From: Cephalotus follicularis | Lineage: Eukaryota > Streptophyta > Magnoliopsida > Oxalidales > Cephalotaceae | Reading direction: 5' to 3' | Length of the DNA stretch: 64,000 bases | Assembly (NCBI GenBank): GCA_001972305.1 | Contig: BDDD01000345.1 | Span: 508,466-572,465, forward strand | Part shown: one piece after another, positions 54,191 to 64,000 of the stretch | Layout: each line of letters starts with the position of its first letter | How positions within the stretch are numbered: position 1 is the first letter of the stretch | Translations under genes and position numbers: made by a program | The notes under the pieces: model-generated | What the model was told of the DNA's origin: nothing | The model's input: only the letters and a program-made list of their open reading frames with translations | Databases searched by the model: none

Positions 54191-55630
54191 TGTTGTGCTT
54201 GAATGGCAAGCAAAGGTGAGTCAAAAAGTCATATAAGTTAAAAGGATTTTTTGAATCCCTAGCCCAATAAGCCCTAAGCCCATAAGCTCTCTCCCCAAAT
54301 AAATGTCCAAGTGCACTTGCTAATGGAAACAAACAACCCTTTCCACAGAACATTTCATTATGGTGATGCTTGAACTCATTTCTATGAAATGATATGTTCA
54401 GCAAATAAAATGCTCACTTAGCAAAGTAATATCTTCCTTAGATGTTATCCTTTCACTAAATGACATGTCACCCGATATATCAACTTGTTCCAAAATCAGG
54501 TAGGATCCGAAAGCCAGGTTGGTTTCTAGTACAAAGATATATTTCTCAGAAATCCCATGATTTTGGCACGAACATCCTGATAGTCCTAGACTATCCTATA
54601 GCCCCGGTGTGATCTCCAAATCACCCCCGGATCCGTGTACACCACATCTATCAATTTTTAGCCGGATTAACCAGTGCTTTATTCTCGTCATTGACATATG
54701 TGTCATGTATCTCTCATCATCTCGCCTCCGACCGCAAACTATGGTTTGGATTAATGTCACCCAAGGTAAATCGCGATAACTATAATTCTATGAACGCATT
54801 GAGACTATCGGGAGACAACCCAGGAAACCTCTCGTTCCTAATCTCCCAAGTGCTCGGCCGAGACTTGAAGTCTTCAACGGTCACAGATGTTATAGAGCCT
54901 ATAACCTATCAATATGGGTGTGATGATCTCGTCTTGCTCACTCGCCCATACATCTCAATACAGCTCCCATAAGGCCCAAAGACAACCCTTTTGCCAGCAC
55001 GTGGCTAGTGCTGGGGAAGGCGAAACTCAAAGCCAAGCGGTTACTATACAACGCATGCCAGTCGCTCAAGTCTAATGATACAACGCAGGCTAAGACCTAC
55101 TAGTCACCATAGACTATACACTACCAAAACAAATAGGACTCCTATTAACAAAGGTGGTAACTTTCCAAATAGGATTCTTATGGTGGGTCAGTTCCGTGTC
55201 ATGCTCTCAGCATGCACCCGTATAAGCTTTAGGGTAAACCAAATTGGCAATGAGATTATCCATCCCCCACACACAAGAGGGCAAGCATAATATGGTAAGT
55301 CTTTGATGTTCATCAATTGCCCTAAGAAAGTGAACCTATGACTTGGAACGTTTTGTCATAAGGGAGTAAGGATCTCATTCTCATAACCTCCCAGGCACGA
55401 GATCCAACCCCTTGAACAACAGGGCACTATATGTGTATTCAGTTAACATGGTGATTAACTGATCCGATTCAATGGTTTGGGATTGGACATATAGCTTAAA
55501 TGCCAATCTTCAAGAATATGCACTATAGAACATGAATGGAACTAAGAATGTATTGACAAAAAGTGTATCATATGTTAATAACATATGTTTGAAATCATTT
55601 GTTGGCTTGCAGGGACACCCCTATCTAACA
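54191..55630 (-). mobile_element. Copia LTR, minus strand (arm 2 of inverted pair)
   Basis: On the minus strand it begins TGTTAGATAGGGGTGTCCC at 55630 and runs left, matching arm 1 in reverse from about 55600 to 54262. Beyond 54262 the two differ. The left end near 54191 (TGTTGTGCTTG) is a guess, and no flanking duplication was found. The two arms together make an inverted repeat of about 1.3 kb per arm around a loop of about 280 bp. Confidence 0.7.
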
Positions 55631-55910
55631 GTGGTACTAGGGTTTTGTGTGTAATCCTAGTCCATGTAATTGAGTATATATGCAAGGGTAGTGAATTCCC
55701 TTCCTCCAAATTCGAAACCTAGATGCTTGGAAATGTTTAATTGGTTCATTTGAAAGCTACATTAGTGATCCTAGGATCCAATTGGATAGTTATGAGTATA
55801 GGATTTAGGAAGTCTCATTGTTTGGAGACTTAGAAAATGGAAAATTTTAAAATGTCACCTAGAACCCTAATGTCCATAAATGTTCTCTCTCGCATAGAGC
55901 CTTTCCAACA
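55631..55910 (+). mobile_element. 3' end of the 5' LTR of the copia element
   Basis: The non-coding sequence ends CCTTTCCAACA directly before a primer-binding site, so it must be the LTR end. Its start is lost behind the minus-strand arm 2. Confidence 0.65.
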
Positions 55911-55912
55911 AG

Positions 55913-55923
55913 TGGTATCAGAG
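55913..55923 (+). promoter_or_regulatory. Primer-binding site of the copia element
   Basis: TGGTATCAGAG, three bases after the LTR end CCAACA. Confidence 0.88.
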
Positions 55924-58039
55924 AGACCTAATTAGCTTCATTTGGACCTCAATTTGATGTATTGTGGCTTGCTTTGAAGTCCCTTACGCTCGGCCGAAAT
56001 TTAGCTCCCAAAAACCCTAGAGTGACATTGGCAATTTTAGGTCAATTGAAATGTGCATTACTAGTTGATTTTCCCAAATGTTTGAACTAGTGTAAATGAC
56101 TAATTAATTTGATAGTTTGATGATCCAAAGATTAATATATTGGGTGTTGATGGTACATGGGGGCATTCCAACATCCGTATGTATGATTTAGGATCTCAAA
56201 CGGACCTTAAAAAGTCATTGAACGGTTGTTAAAAGTGTCAGAATTTTAATTCAAAAGCTGGTTACGTACGGGAATTTCTGTTCAGATTTTTTGCACTATT
56301 TAGTGTAGACTTTCTGGCAGTTAGCCTAAGCAAAAAGTTGGACTGGTTAGTTACAGTCTGAGTGCAGGAAAGCTTCGCACAGTTTCTGGCAGTTTCTGCT
56401 AAGAGACTGGTTGTTTCTGCACACTTATTGACACTTTTCCAGCACGATTACTGCAAGTTACCGACAAGTTTCCTGCAAGCTTCTTGTGAGCTTTTCTTTA
56501 TAGTTTCTGTGAAATCTTCGCACATTTACTGGTAGGAATACTGTATCGATTGGACGGGTAAATACCAGGTTGTTCGGGTACAGATTCGATTCACTTATGC
56601 ACAAAGTTCATTTATATAGTGTAATTTATTCAAGGAGAATATTAATATTAGTTGCGGCTAATATTTTAATTGCATTGTTTTCACTCAAATAAATCAGATG
56701 AAAGCATTAATGAATATATGTAGTAGTGAACTACAAATAGGGTTACTAGATTCTAATTTATCTAGTGGGAGTGAAATTTTAAGTATGCTGATAAATAAAT
56801 CGACGAGCCATTAAATATTAAATTGTCACTTGTTTATTCATTAAATATAATGTGTATATTTTTTGAATTTCTTATGCATGCTGGTAGACTTGGGACTCGA
56901 CCTAGTTTTTTGGTTTCTTTCATGGATTATTTAAATTATTTATTACTATGGTGTTCATTCGGTCTGTAATAAGGCTGTCTGCGCGAGCCAGTATTTTTTC
57001 TTATCCATTATTTATTAGAGATTTCTCTTCTCCCTCTATAATTGTATTCTTATTCTTTTGTAATAGGAGTAATGTAATTTTAAGAAGAGAATCAATGGAG
57101 CTTGAAAAGAGGATCAAGAAGATTACAAGACAAAGTGAAGGCCATGTATGCATGGTGTGAATACTTTAATAAAGTAGTTATTAAATAATAAGCACCTAGG
57201 AAACCAAGTGGTCACGTTAGGCTCACATGATTACTATAATAGTTAAAGTCCCAAGTTATACCATTTTTTTAGGATGCATGAGATTGATGAATTATTTTTA
57301 ATTTTTCCAAACACGTCCAAGCATGCTAAGCTGTTCCAAATGGATGTGGAAGATAATTAAATTATCTAAAACGGCTATGATAAAATATAAAATTTGATGA
57401 GACCAAATTCCTCCAAAAGTGAAATAATAAGTCCATAAGCGGTGAGGCACAAGGGTGTCTTGTCGTTGGCCTTCCATGCTTTCGTTTACTAGTATGGATA
57501 TACTGGGGATATCACTATCACAGCAAAGGTCCCCCGTATGACCATTTCTACTAAATTTCAGTGTGAGGTGCACTGGAAAGAAGTAACCATGTTTTGGTAC
57601 TCTGACATGTACACGGGTGGGTATCAAAACAGGTTTATTTCTTTGAGGGTTGTGGGTTTGACTTATACCATGTTCATATTATTGGCATAGCCACAGTTGT
57701 GGATTATATGGGCCGGCAGGCCAAATGTTTATCGGATCTTGCATTTCAAGGGCGATTCCCTAATACAAATTGACGTTTACGTCTACCTATTTCGATATTG
57801 TGGTTTGTCATGTCACAGCTGAGGCCATGATATGCGGGATAGATTCCGATCCCCACTAGGAGGCGGGTGCTTCCCGAATTCCACCTAGAGGTGTGGGATA
57901 TGATTAGAATTATGAGAGGAGCCATAATGACAAAAGACCAAGGATTATTGTAATAACGTTAATGAAATGATATGCTAATATTCTTTCTCTCTTTCCTCAT
58001 ATAGTTTGCTAGTTATCACATACTCTATAAATTACTCAA
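55924..58039 (+). other. Leader of the copia element, gene-free
   Basis: About 2.1 kb between primer site and gag without a credible gene. Such a long leader may include undetected insertions; none could be delimited. Confidence 0.45.
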
Positions 58040-58600
58040 ATGGCAGACATCATAAACAAATTAAACACAATTGAGACTCCTAAGCTAGTAGATCCTTATT
58101 AGCTTGAATGGTTATACATCAGGTTCTCACGAGCATAAGAGTTGCTCATGCTATGACTGAGATACACCCTGAGCAAGTGAATGATGCATTTGACCATCGC
58201 AAGGCAAGTGTAGCTAAGTGATGGGACAACGATTATCAAGCTCATACCCTACCAATTGTTGGCATGCCGCCACAATTGCACATGCGGGTTATGCACTCAC
58301 AGACCTTGTGTGCCATGCTCGTACAACTCGAGGAGTTGTATGGAACCCAGTCGATGACTGTAAAGGCAGATTTTGACTAGTCGGGATCAAGATCAACTGT
58401 GATGCCTCTACTTTCTACTGGAACAACCTCAAGGAGAGGTAGATCAGATGGATCTAATTCCAAAGGGTGAAAACCCTAGGAAGAGGCAGTAAGTGACAGG
58501 GACTACCATTCTAGAAAGGATCTAAAAGTTTTCAAAGGAGTATGCCTACTTCCATTGTGGTAAGTCAAGGCATTGGAAGAGATTGTAATATGTTCCTATC
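58040..58600 (+). pseudogene. gag: gag of the copia element, decayed
   Basis: A start MADIINKLNTIETPKLVDPY is readable at 58040, followed after stops by TLCAMLVQLEELYGTQS, typical of copia gag. A zinc knuckle remnant (FHCGKSRHWKR) lies near 58553-58585, with its first and last Cys lost. Multiple stops and frame changes exclude function. Confidence 0.65.
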
Positions 58601-58789
58601 GTCCATATCTGAGAGACGCTAAACAGCTAAGGACTGGCACCATGGTGATGGATAGAGGATTCACACCAATGTTGTTTGCGTTTATGAATTGTAAATTATG
58701 TATATGGATATGTATTATTCAAGAAACCGATCAAGAGAGATCAATGTCCTATACAATTTCCAAAACAATTCAAGGAACTACTAATAAAA

Positions 58790-59330
58790 GACTATGAAAA
58801 TGGTTTGGTCCATTATGTCTTTTATACACCTTCCACTTTTATTCTGGAAAACGCACTACAATTGGCAGAGCATATCCTAAACCAGATTCCTTTAAAATCC
58901 GTCCACTCCATGTCTAGTGAGATATTGAAATAGAGAAAACCCAGCCTAGACCATTGTGATAATGGGATAAGGGTTGTCCAGCTTATGTAAGAAGGTGGAA
59001 ACCTTCTCAGCTGGAGGCACAATTAGACCGTTTCCAGTTTGTGGGATATCCTAAAGAGAACTTAGGATTCTATTTCTATAATCCCAACGAACAAAATATG
59101 TTTGATTCGTGTACTGCAAAATTCCTAGTGAAGGAATACCTGATTGCAGGAAGCAGTGGGAGTAAGGTGAAAACCAAGAGAGTTTCCACCAAATGAAAAC
59201 CCACAGGACGATAAGAAATTAGAGGTTGAATCCTCTAGAGACATAGTTGGGAAAGGATCCCAACTTGAGATAGAATCTTAGTAAGGCACTCCTCAATAGA
59301 GGAGATCAGGTAGGATTTTGACAGCGCCTG
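58790..59330 (+). pseudogene. pol: Integrase C-terminal remnant of the copia element
   Basis: Readable phrases LQLAEHILNQIPLKSVHSM, then RKPSLDHCDN and, in another frame, a FVGYPKEN-like stretch near 59040, follow the order of the copia integrase end. The catalytic core is not recognisable upstream, so most of integrase is deleted. Stops are frequent. Confidence 0.6.
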
Positions 59331-59549
59331 AGAAATAAGGTTTTTTTATGAAAGGCACTGACGAATCTATCATCAACGATGATGACGAACCTGTCAGCTA
59401 CAAGGAAACAGTGAAGTGCACTGATTCCAAGGCATGGTGAGAGACCACAAAATTCAAAATGGACTCCATATACTGGAACTAAGTAAGGAACTTGGTAAAT
59501 GCACCCGAAGACATAAAATATGATCCGATGCAAGAAAATCTTCAGGATT

Positions 59550-59960
59550 AAGATTTGCATTAATGGATAAAGTTAAAACCTATAAAGCGCAATTGATCAT
59601 GAAAGGGTATAAGCTAAGACAAGAAGTCAACTATACCAAAACTTTCTCTATAGTTGCAATGCTTTAGTCCATTCGGATAATTCTTGCTATTGCCGCTCAT
59701 TGTGATAATGAGCTAAGGCAAATGGATGTCAAGAGGACCCGCGTGAAGGGCTATCTTGAAGAGGACATCTATATGTCCCAAACCCAAAGGGTTTACATCC
59801 GAGGAGCATAGGCACAACTAGTGCATGCTCCAAAGGTCTATGACCTTAAGCAAGCATCCCGTAGCTGAAACATCTATTTTGATTTTATCAAAGATATGGA
59901 TAAGCCTAATGTCTACCAGAAATAGGACAACCCATAAATCACTTTCTTGGTGTAGTTAAC
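59550..59960 (+). pseudogene. pol: Reverse transcriptase remnant of the copia element
   Basis: VKTYKAQLIMKGYKLRQEVN (59570-59630) followed by SIRIILAIAAHCDNELRQMD and YLEEDIYMSQTQR correspond to the conserved copia RT block around KGYxQ and QMDVKTAFLNG. Here the A-F-L-N-G region reads RTRVKG. The YVDD active site further on is not readable. This copy cannot be active. Confidence 0.75.
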
Positions 59961-60229
59961 CAAGAACTTCTCCGTAAAGGATTTTGGAAGGATTTCTTAC
60001 GTTTTGAGAGAATGAAGATCTTAAGAGTAGATCAAGTAGGTTGTTTGGACTTTCTCAAACCTGGTACATCAGCAGAATGCTGAAATGGTATGGCGAGAGA
60101 ATTCCAAATATAGCTTACTGCCAATTAGCCAAGGAATTCATCTCTCCAAGAGAGTCTCAGTGAGAGACAGATGATGAGAGAATGGACATGTATAGGCAGC
60201 CTTAGCTGGAGGCTCCACATCATGTCTGC

Positions 60230-60926
60230 TATACATAGTACTGAGCCTGATGTCGCATATGCCTAAGGGTCTGACTAGTCGATTTCAGTCCTATCCCTGT
60301 GAGACGCATTAGGAAATAGTCAAGAGTATAAGACATCTGGGAGAGACTCAGGATATCTTCTTGACATATAAAGAAGATAGAGAATTGAAACATAAGGGTT
60401 AGGTCGACTCTAGTTTCATCTATGATCTAGATGATCACAAATCCATTTTAGGATATGTGTTGATCATGAATGAAAGTGTTGTATGAATTGGAGGAGTTTA
60501 AAGCCGTAAACGATTGCAGACTCCACCAGAGAATGAAAGCATGTTGCAACCTGTGATACCAATAATGGTATCGGATGCTAAAGTTCACGTTTGAACTTTA
60601 TAGAGAATCCATCCATCCTTTGTCCAGTTGTGGTGACTATGACATTGATGGAGGCTTTTGCGCAAGCCATGGAACTCATGTCTCATTACTGCACCGAACA
60701 TATAAAGCAACGGTATCATTTGATCGTGGTGATCATAATGAATGTAACGTCTCGAAAGAGATGTAATTGAGGAAATATAAGAGACATCACAAAGTAGATG
60801 TCACATAGAGAGAATCACGCAGCGGAAGCGAACTTAGTAGACCCTGTAATAAAATCCATGAGCAGTACTCAAGAGGCAATATAGTGCAATATGCTTGCGT
60901 TGTAGGTCTCTAAGGCTTGAGGGCCA
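60230..60926 (+). pseudogene. pol: RNase H remnant of the copia element
   Basis: Pieces such as LSRFQSYPCETH, EIVKSIRHLGETQDIFLTYK and SSFIYDLDDHKSILGYVL follow copia RNase H order (Tork/Angela-like). A decayed end (ANLVDPVIKSM for NVADPLTKPL) lies at about 60828-60865. The frame is interrupted repeatedly. A solo LTR interrupts the element immediately downstream. Confidence 0.7.
60922..60926. repeat. Left target duplication of inserted solo LTR (GGCCA)
   Basis: GGCCA is repeated exactly at 62524-62528. Confidence 0.88.
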
Positions 60927-62523
60927 TGTTTAGCATAAAAATGTGTGGTTTTTAATGAGTTATTTGTTTTATTTTTATGCTTGGAATAGGCTACTGTGGT
61001 TGTGTTTATTTGATTTTCAGGCATTATGTCTATTATTGCGGAATAAAAGAAAATGAAGATAAAACGCTATTTTTCGAGTTAAAGTGGTTTGATGTTAAAA
61101 ATCGATTCAAGAGTACACTCACTTAAACGAGAGAAGTCAAAATTAAAGGCTCAGAAGATATTGAATATTGGCTCATTTTGTTCATAAAATTATTTGGAGC
61201 ACTTTTAGTTCTTAGGCCAATATATTCTGAAGCTCCAATCAAGAGATATGGCAAGAAAACCAACATTGAATCATTTGCAGCGCTGACGTCATCATGACAT
61301 CATCTCCATATACTCAATCATACAATCAGCCCATGAATGCACGCAGCTGCAATTTGACATGATGCCATCCATGCAAGCCTCAAAGCCCACATGCGTACCA
61401 TCAAGCACCCCGCATGCATTCATCACGTCTTCAACGCCCAGCCCATGCATGCATAAGTCTTCAGCACAAAAGCATGCGCCACGAGCAATTCATGCGCATC
61501 CAACCAGCAATCGTTGCACCAATAAGTCCATGCATGCAACGAGTTCACCCAGCAACATGATGCGCCACAAGCCCATATGCAGTCCATTTCCATGTGCGCT
61601 AATGAAAGAGAAAAAATTGTCGGCCATTGATTGAGTTTTAATTTATGTTCAGTAGATTGCTAGGTTTAGTAGGCTATATATACATATAAAGCGCGGCAGA
61701 GGAACAAAGGCACAAAACACAGAAGTAGTCACCTCCCTTCTTCTTTTCAGTTTAATATTCATTATGTTTTGTAGCTAGTTTTTTTAGGTTTTTGGGTTAG
61801 AACAAAACCTAGATTGTTATTGTTTCAATTCCATCAATAAAAATCCTTGAATATTTGATTTGTTCTTCAATTTTTCTGCCTTCATACACACTTTGTCTAT
61901 CTGATTAAAATCCATAAACATCTTATCGGTGAAGTTGAAAGCTGCTGAATGAATGGTGTTTAATGCGATCAATGGAGTCTACTCATACGGTTTGTCACGC
62001 CGAACACACTCCGTATAGACCTAGCATGACTACTCATACGGTTTGTCTGATTAAAATCCACACTCCGTATAGACCTCGCATGACTACTCATACGATTTGT
62101 CATCACAGTCGCACTCCGTATCGACCTAGTTCCCGTTGGTTATCAAGGTATGATCGTTTAATTAAAGTGAATTGTTCAATACAATCTATGGTGAGTTTCT
62201 ATACCCTAAAACCGATTTTCCATTATATATTTTCGTTAGTTTTATTTATTTCTTTGATTAGTTTTAATTTGCACGTTTTATTTCTTGTTATTTTAAATTA
62301 TTTTAGTCTGTTATTTTATTTTATTTATTTCCTGCTTGGTTTCAATTGTTTTATTATTTTTGCATAATTAGGAGTAGTTTTTGATAGTTTATCTCAAATT
62401 TGGTATATTTCGCCTAGGTTGGATAGATTACAAATAGTTTAACGTTTCCCTGCGTTCGACCCGTTACTGCATGATCCGTGCACTTGCGGCTATAAATTTT
62501 AAAACATTATTTTTACGTGAACA
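60927..62523 (+). mobile_element. Solo LTR inserted in the copia polypurine tract
   Basis: The unit starts TGTTTAGCATAAAAATG and ends TTTTTACGTGAACA with perfect 5-bp duplications. The end region (TTCCCTGCGTTCGACCCG) is in the style of LTRs of non-chromovirus Ty3 elements. It has no internal region. It includes a segment rich in GCATG phrases (61340-61610) and a triplicated phrase ACTCATACGGTTTGTC (61981, 62031, 62085). Removing it restores an ordinary copia polypurine tract. Frames inside are chance frames. Orientation is assumed from the end style. Confidence 0.85.
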
Positions 62524-62525
62524 GG

Positions 62526-62538
62526 CCAAGTGGGAGAT
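62526..62538 (+). promoter_or_regulatory. Polypurine tract of the copia element (split by solo LTR)
   Basis: CCAAGTGGGAGAT is the usual copia tract. Its first bases are part of the duplicated GGCCA. Confidence 0.85.
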
Positions 62539-63391
62539 TTTTAGATAGGGGTGTCCCTACAAGCCAAGAGGTGACTACAGACATATGTTATTAACATATG
62601 ATACACTATTTATCAATATATTCTTAGTTCCATTCGTGTTCTATAGTACATATTCTGGAAAGATTAGCATTTTTGCTATATGTATAATCCTAAACCGTTG
62701 AATCGGATCAGTTAATCACCATGTTAACTGAATACACATATAACGCCCTGTCATTCGAAGGGTCGGATCTCATGCCTGAGAGGTTATGAGAATAAGATCT
62801 TTACTCCATTCTGACAAAATGTTCCAAGTCATAGGTTCACTTTCTTGGGGCAATTAATGAACCGCAAAGACTTGCCGTATTATGCTTGCCCTCTTGTGTG
62901 TGGGGGATGGATCATCTCATTGCCATTTGGGTTTACTCTAACGCTGATGAGGGTGCATGCTGGAAGCATGACACAGAATCGACCCACCATAGGAACCTTA
63001 TTTGGAAAGTCAACACCTTTGTCAATAGGAGTCCTATTTATTTCGGTAGTGTATAGTCTATGGTGACTAGTAAGCCTTAGCCTACATTGTATCCTTAAAC
63101 CTAAGCGGCTGGCATGCGTTGTGTAGTAACCGCTTGGCTTTGATTTCTGCCTTCCCCAGCACTAGCCACATGCTAGCAAAAGGGTTGTCTTTGGGCCTTG
63201 TGGGAGCTGCATTGAGATGTATGGGTGAGTGCGTAAAACGGGATCATCACACCCGTGTTAATGGGTTATAGACTCTATAACATCTGTGACCATTGAAAAC
63301 TTAAAGTCTCGGCCGAGTACTTGAGAGATTAGGAACGAGAGGTTTCCTGGGATGTCTCCCGATAGTCTCAATGCGTTTATAGAATTATAGT

Positions 63392-63609
63392 TGAATATAC
63401 TACAAGGGGGGGGGGCGGTAGGCGCTTTGTTCTTGTGTCGACCGCCAGCTAAAGCGCAGACGCTTTAATTTCAAGCGTCGGCGGTCTGGGCAGTTTCTGC
63501 ATAATTTCTGCTGATATGTTTAGCTTTTGTCTTTCTTGCACAAAAAGAAACTTTGTTAAATACAAATATGTTATCATCAAAACATAGGATTGAGACATAA
63601 ATGTCAACA
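63392..63609 (-). mobile_element. Mini solo LTR of SIRE type, 218 bp, in the copia 3' LTR
   Basis: The insert is flanked by exact ATAGT duplications (63387-63391 and 63610-63614) and is absent from arm 1. On the minus strand it starts TGTTGACATTTATGTC and contains TGTTTTGATGATAACATA, a SIRE LTR start. It ends TTGTAGTATATTCA after a 10-bp C run. Normal SIRE LTRs are several times longer, so the middle is missing. Word array 10 lies just beside the missing part. Confidence 0.8.
63415..63485. repeat. Phased palindromic word array 10 (GCGTCGACGC type)
   Basis: Words start near 63415 (GCGGTAGGCGC), 63435 (GTGTCGACCG), 63454 (GCGCAGACGC) and 63475 (GCGTCGGCGG), intervals 20, 19 and 21 bp. The words are diverged, so the spacing is the stronger evidence. 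Confidence 0.65.
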
Positions 63610-63614
63610 ATAGT
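63610..63614. repeat. Right target duplication of mini LTR (ATAGT)
   Basis: Exact repeat of 63387-63391. Confidence 0.85.
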
Positions 63615-64000
63615 TATCACGATTTACCTGGGGTGACATTAATCCAAACCCTAGTCATTGGTCGGAGCCGAGATGATGAGAGATACATGACACATATGCC
63701 GATGACAAGAATAAAGTACTGGTTAATCCGGCTAACAAATGATAGATGTGGTGTACACAGATCCGGGGGTGATTTGGAGATCACACCGGGGTTATATGGA
63801 TAGTCAAGGACTATCAGGGTGGTAGTACCAGAATCATGGGATTTCTGGGAAATATATCATTGTACTGGAAACTAAGCGGGATTTCGGGTCCCACTTGATT
63901 TTGGAACAGGTTGATATGTCATGTGACATATCATTTAGTGAAAGGATAACATCTAAGGAAGATGTTACTTTGCTAGTGAGCATTTTATTTGATGAACATG

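Larger units (their letters stand above)
62539..64000 (+). mobile_element. 3' LTR of the copia element, right end outside window
   Basis: The LTR begins TTTTAGATAGGGGTGTCCC, with T in place of G at the second base compared with TGTTAG at 55630. From 62560 it matches arm 1 (52636 onward) over its full visible length apart from a 218-bp insertion at 63392-63609. Confidence 0.88.

Noticed and set aside
54191..55630. Clean solo LTR insertion for arm 2
   Set aside because: No 5-bp duplication could be matched at the proposed ends, so the mode of origin stays open.

Overview
This window is a stretch of plant nuclear genome made almost wholly of nested LTR retrotransposons; I see no intact host gene, rRNA or tRNA. 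Ty3/gypsy chromoviruses (Tekay/Del type), a Tat/Ogre-type Ty3 relic, a SIRE-type Ty1/copia fragment, a second degenerate Ty1/copia element, a Mutator-like element and small hAT-like elements all point to a seed plant, probably a eudicot. The species cannot be fixed from the sequence.

Layout. 1-2330: end of an LTR. 2484-7096: gag-only Ty3 element A with a 2.9 kb 3' LTR. 7097-12032: LTR fragments in both orientations. 12033-17440: minus-strand Tat-type polyprotein relic. 17441-27046: minus-strand LTR-like and degenerate sequence, split by young gag-only element B (20264-25031, TSD GTTTG). 27052-29125: solo LTR (TSD ATCTA). 29131-35747: AT-rich gene-free DNA with a 2.4 kb Mutator-like element (32494-34869) holding a nested hAT-like element. 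35748-52630: minus-strand gag-only element C, whose 3' LTR is broken by a SIRE fragment (36475-39000), a full-length Tekay element (about 39000-46326) and a solo LTR (47012-49904). 52634-64000: degenerate copia element with an inverted LTR pair at its 5' side, a solo LTR in its polypurine tract (60927-62523, TSD GGCCA) and a 218-bp mini LTR in its 3' LTR.

How the parts relate. The Tekay element at 40373-44928 carries all enzyme domains but has three stop codons and one frameshift. The three gag-only elements lack pol and could only have moved by borrowing enzymes from relatives of that kind.

Most striking feature. Many of these LTRs, from both superfamilies, carry arrays of a 10-bp palindromic word built on GTCGAC (CAGTCGACTG or GCGTCGACGC and variants). 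The words sit about 21 bp apart, two helical turns, with unrelated sequence between them. Several LTR deletion or fusion breakpoints fall in or beside these arrays. I know of no name for this arrangement. All comparisons were made by eye.
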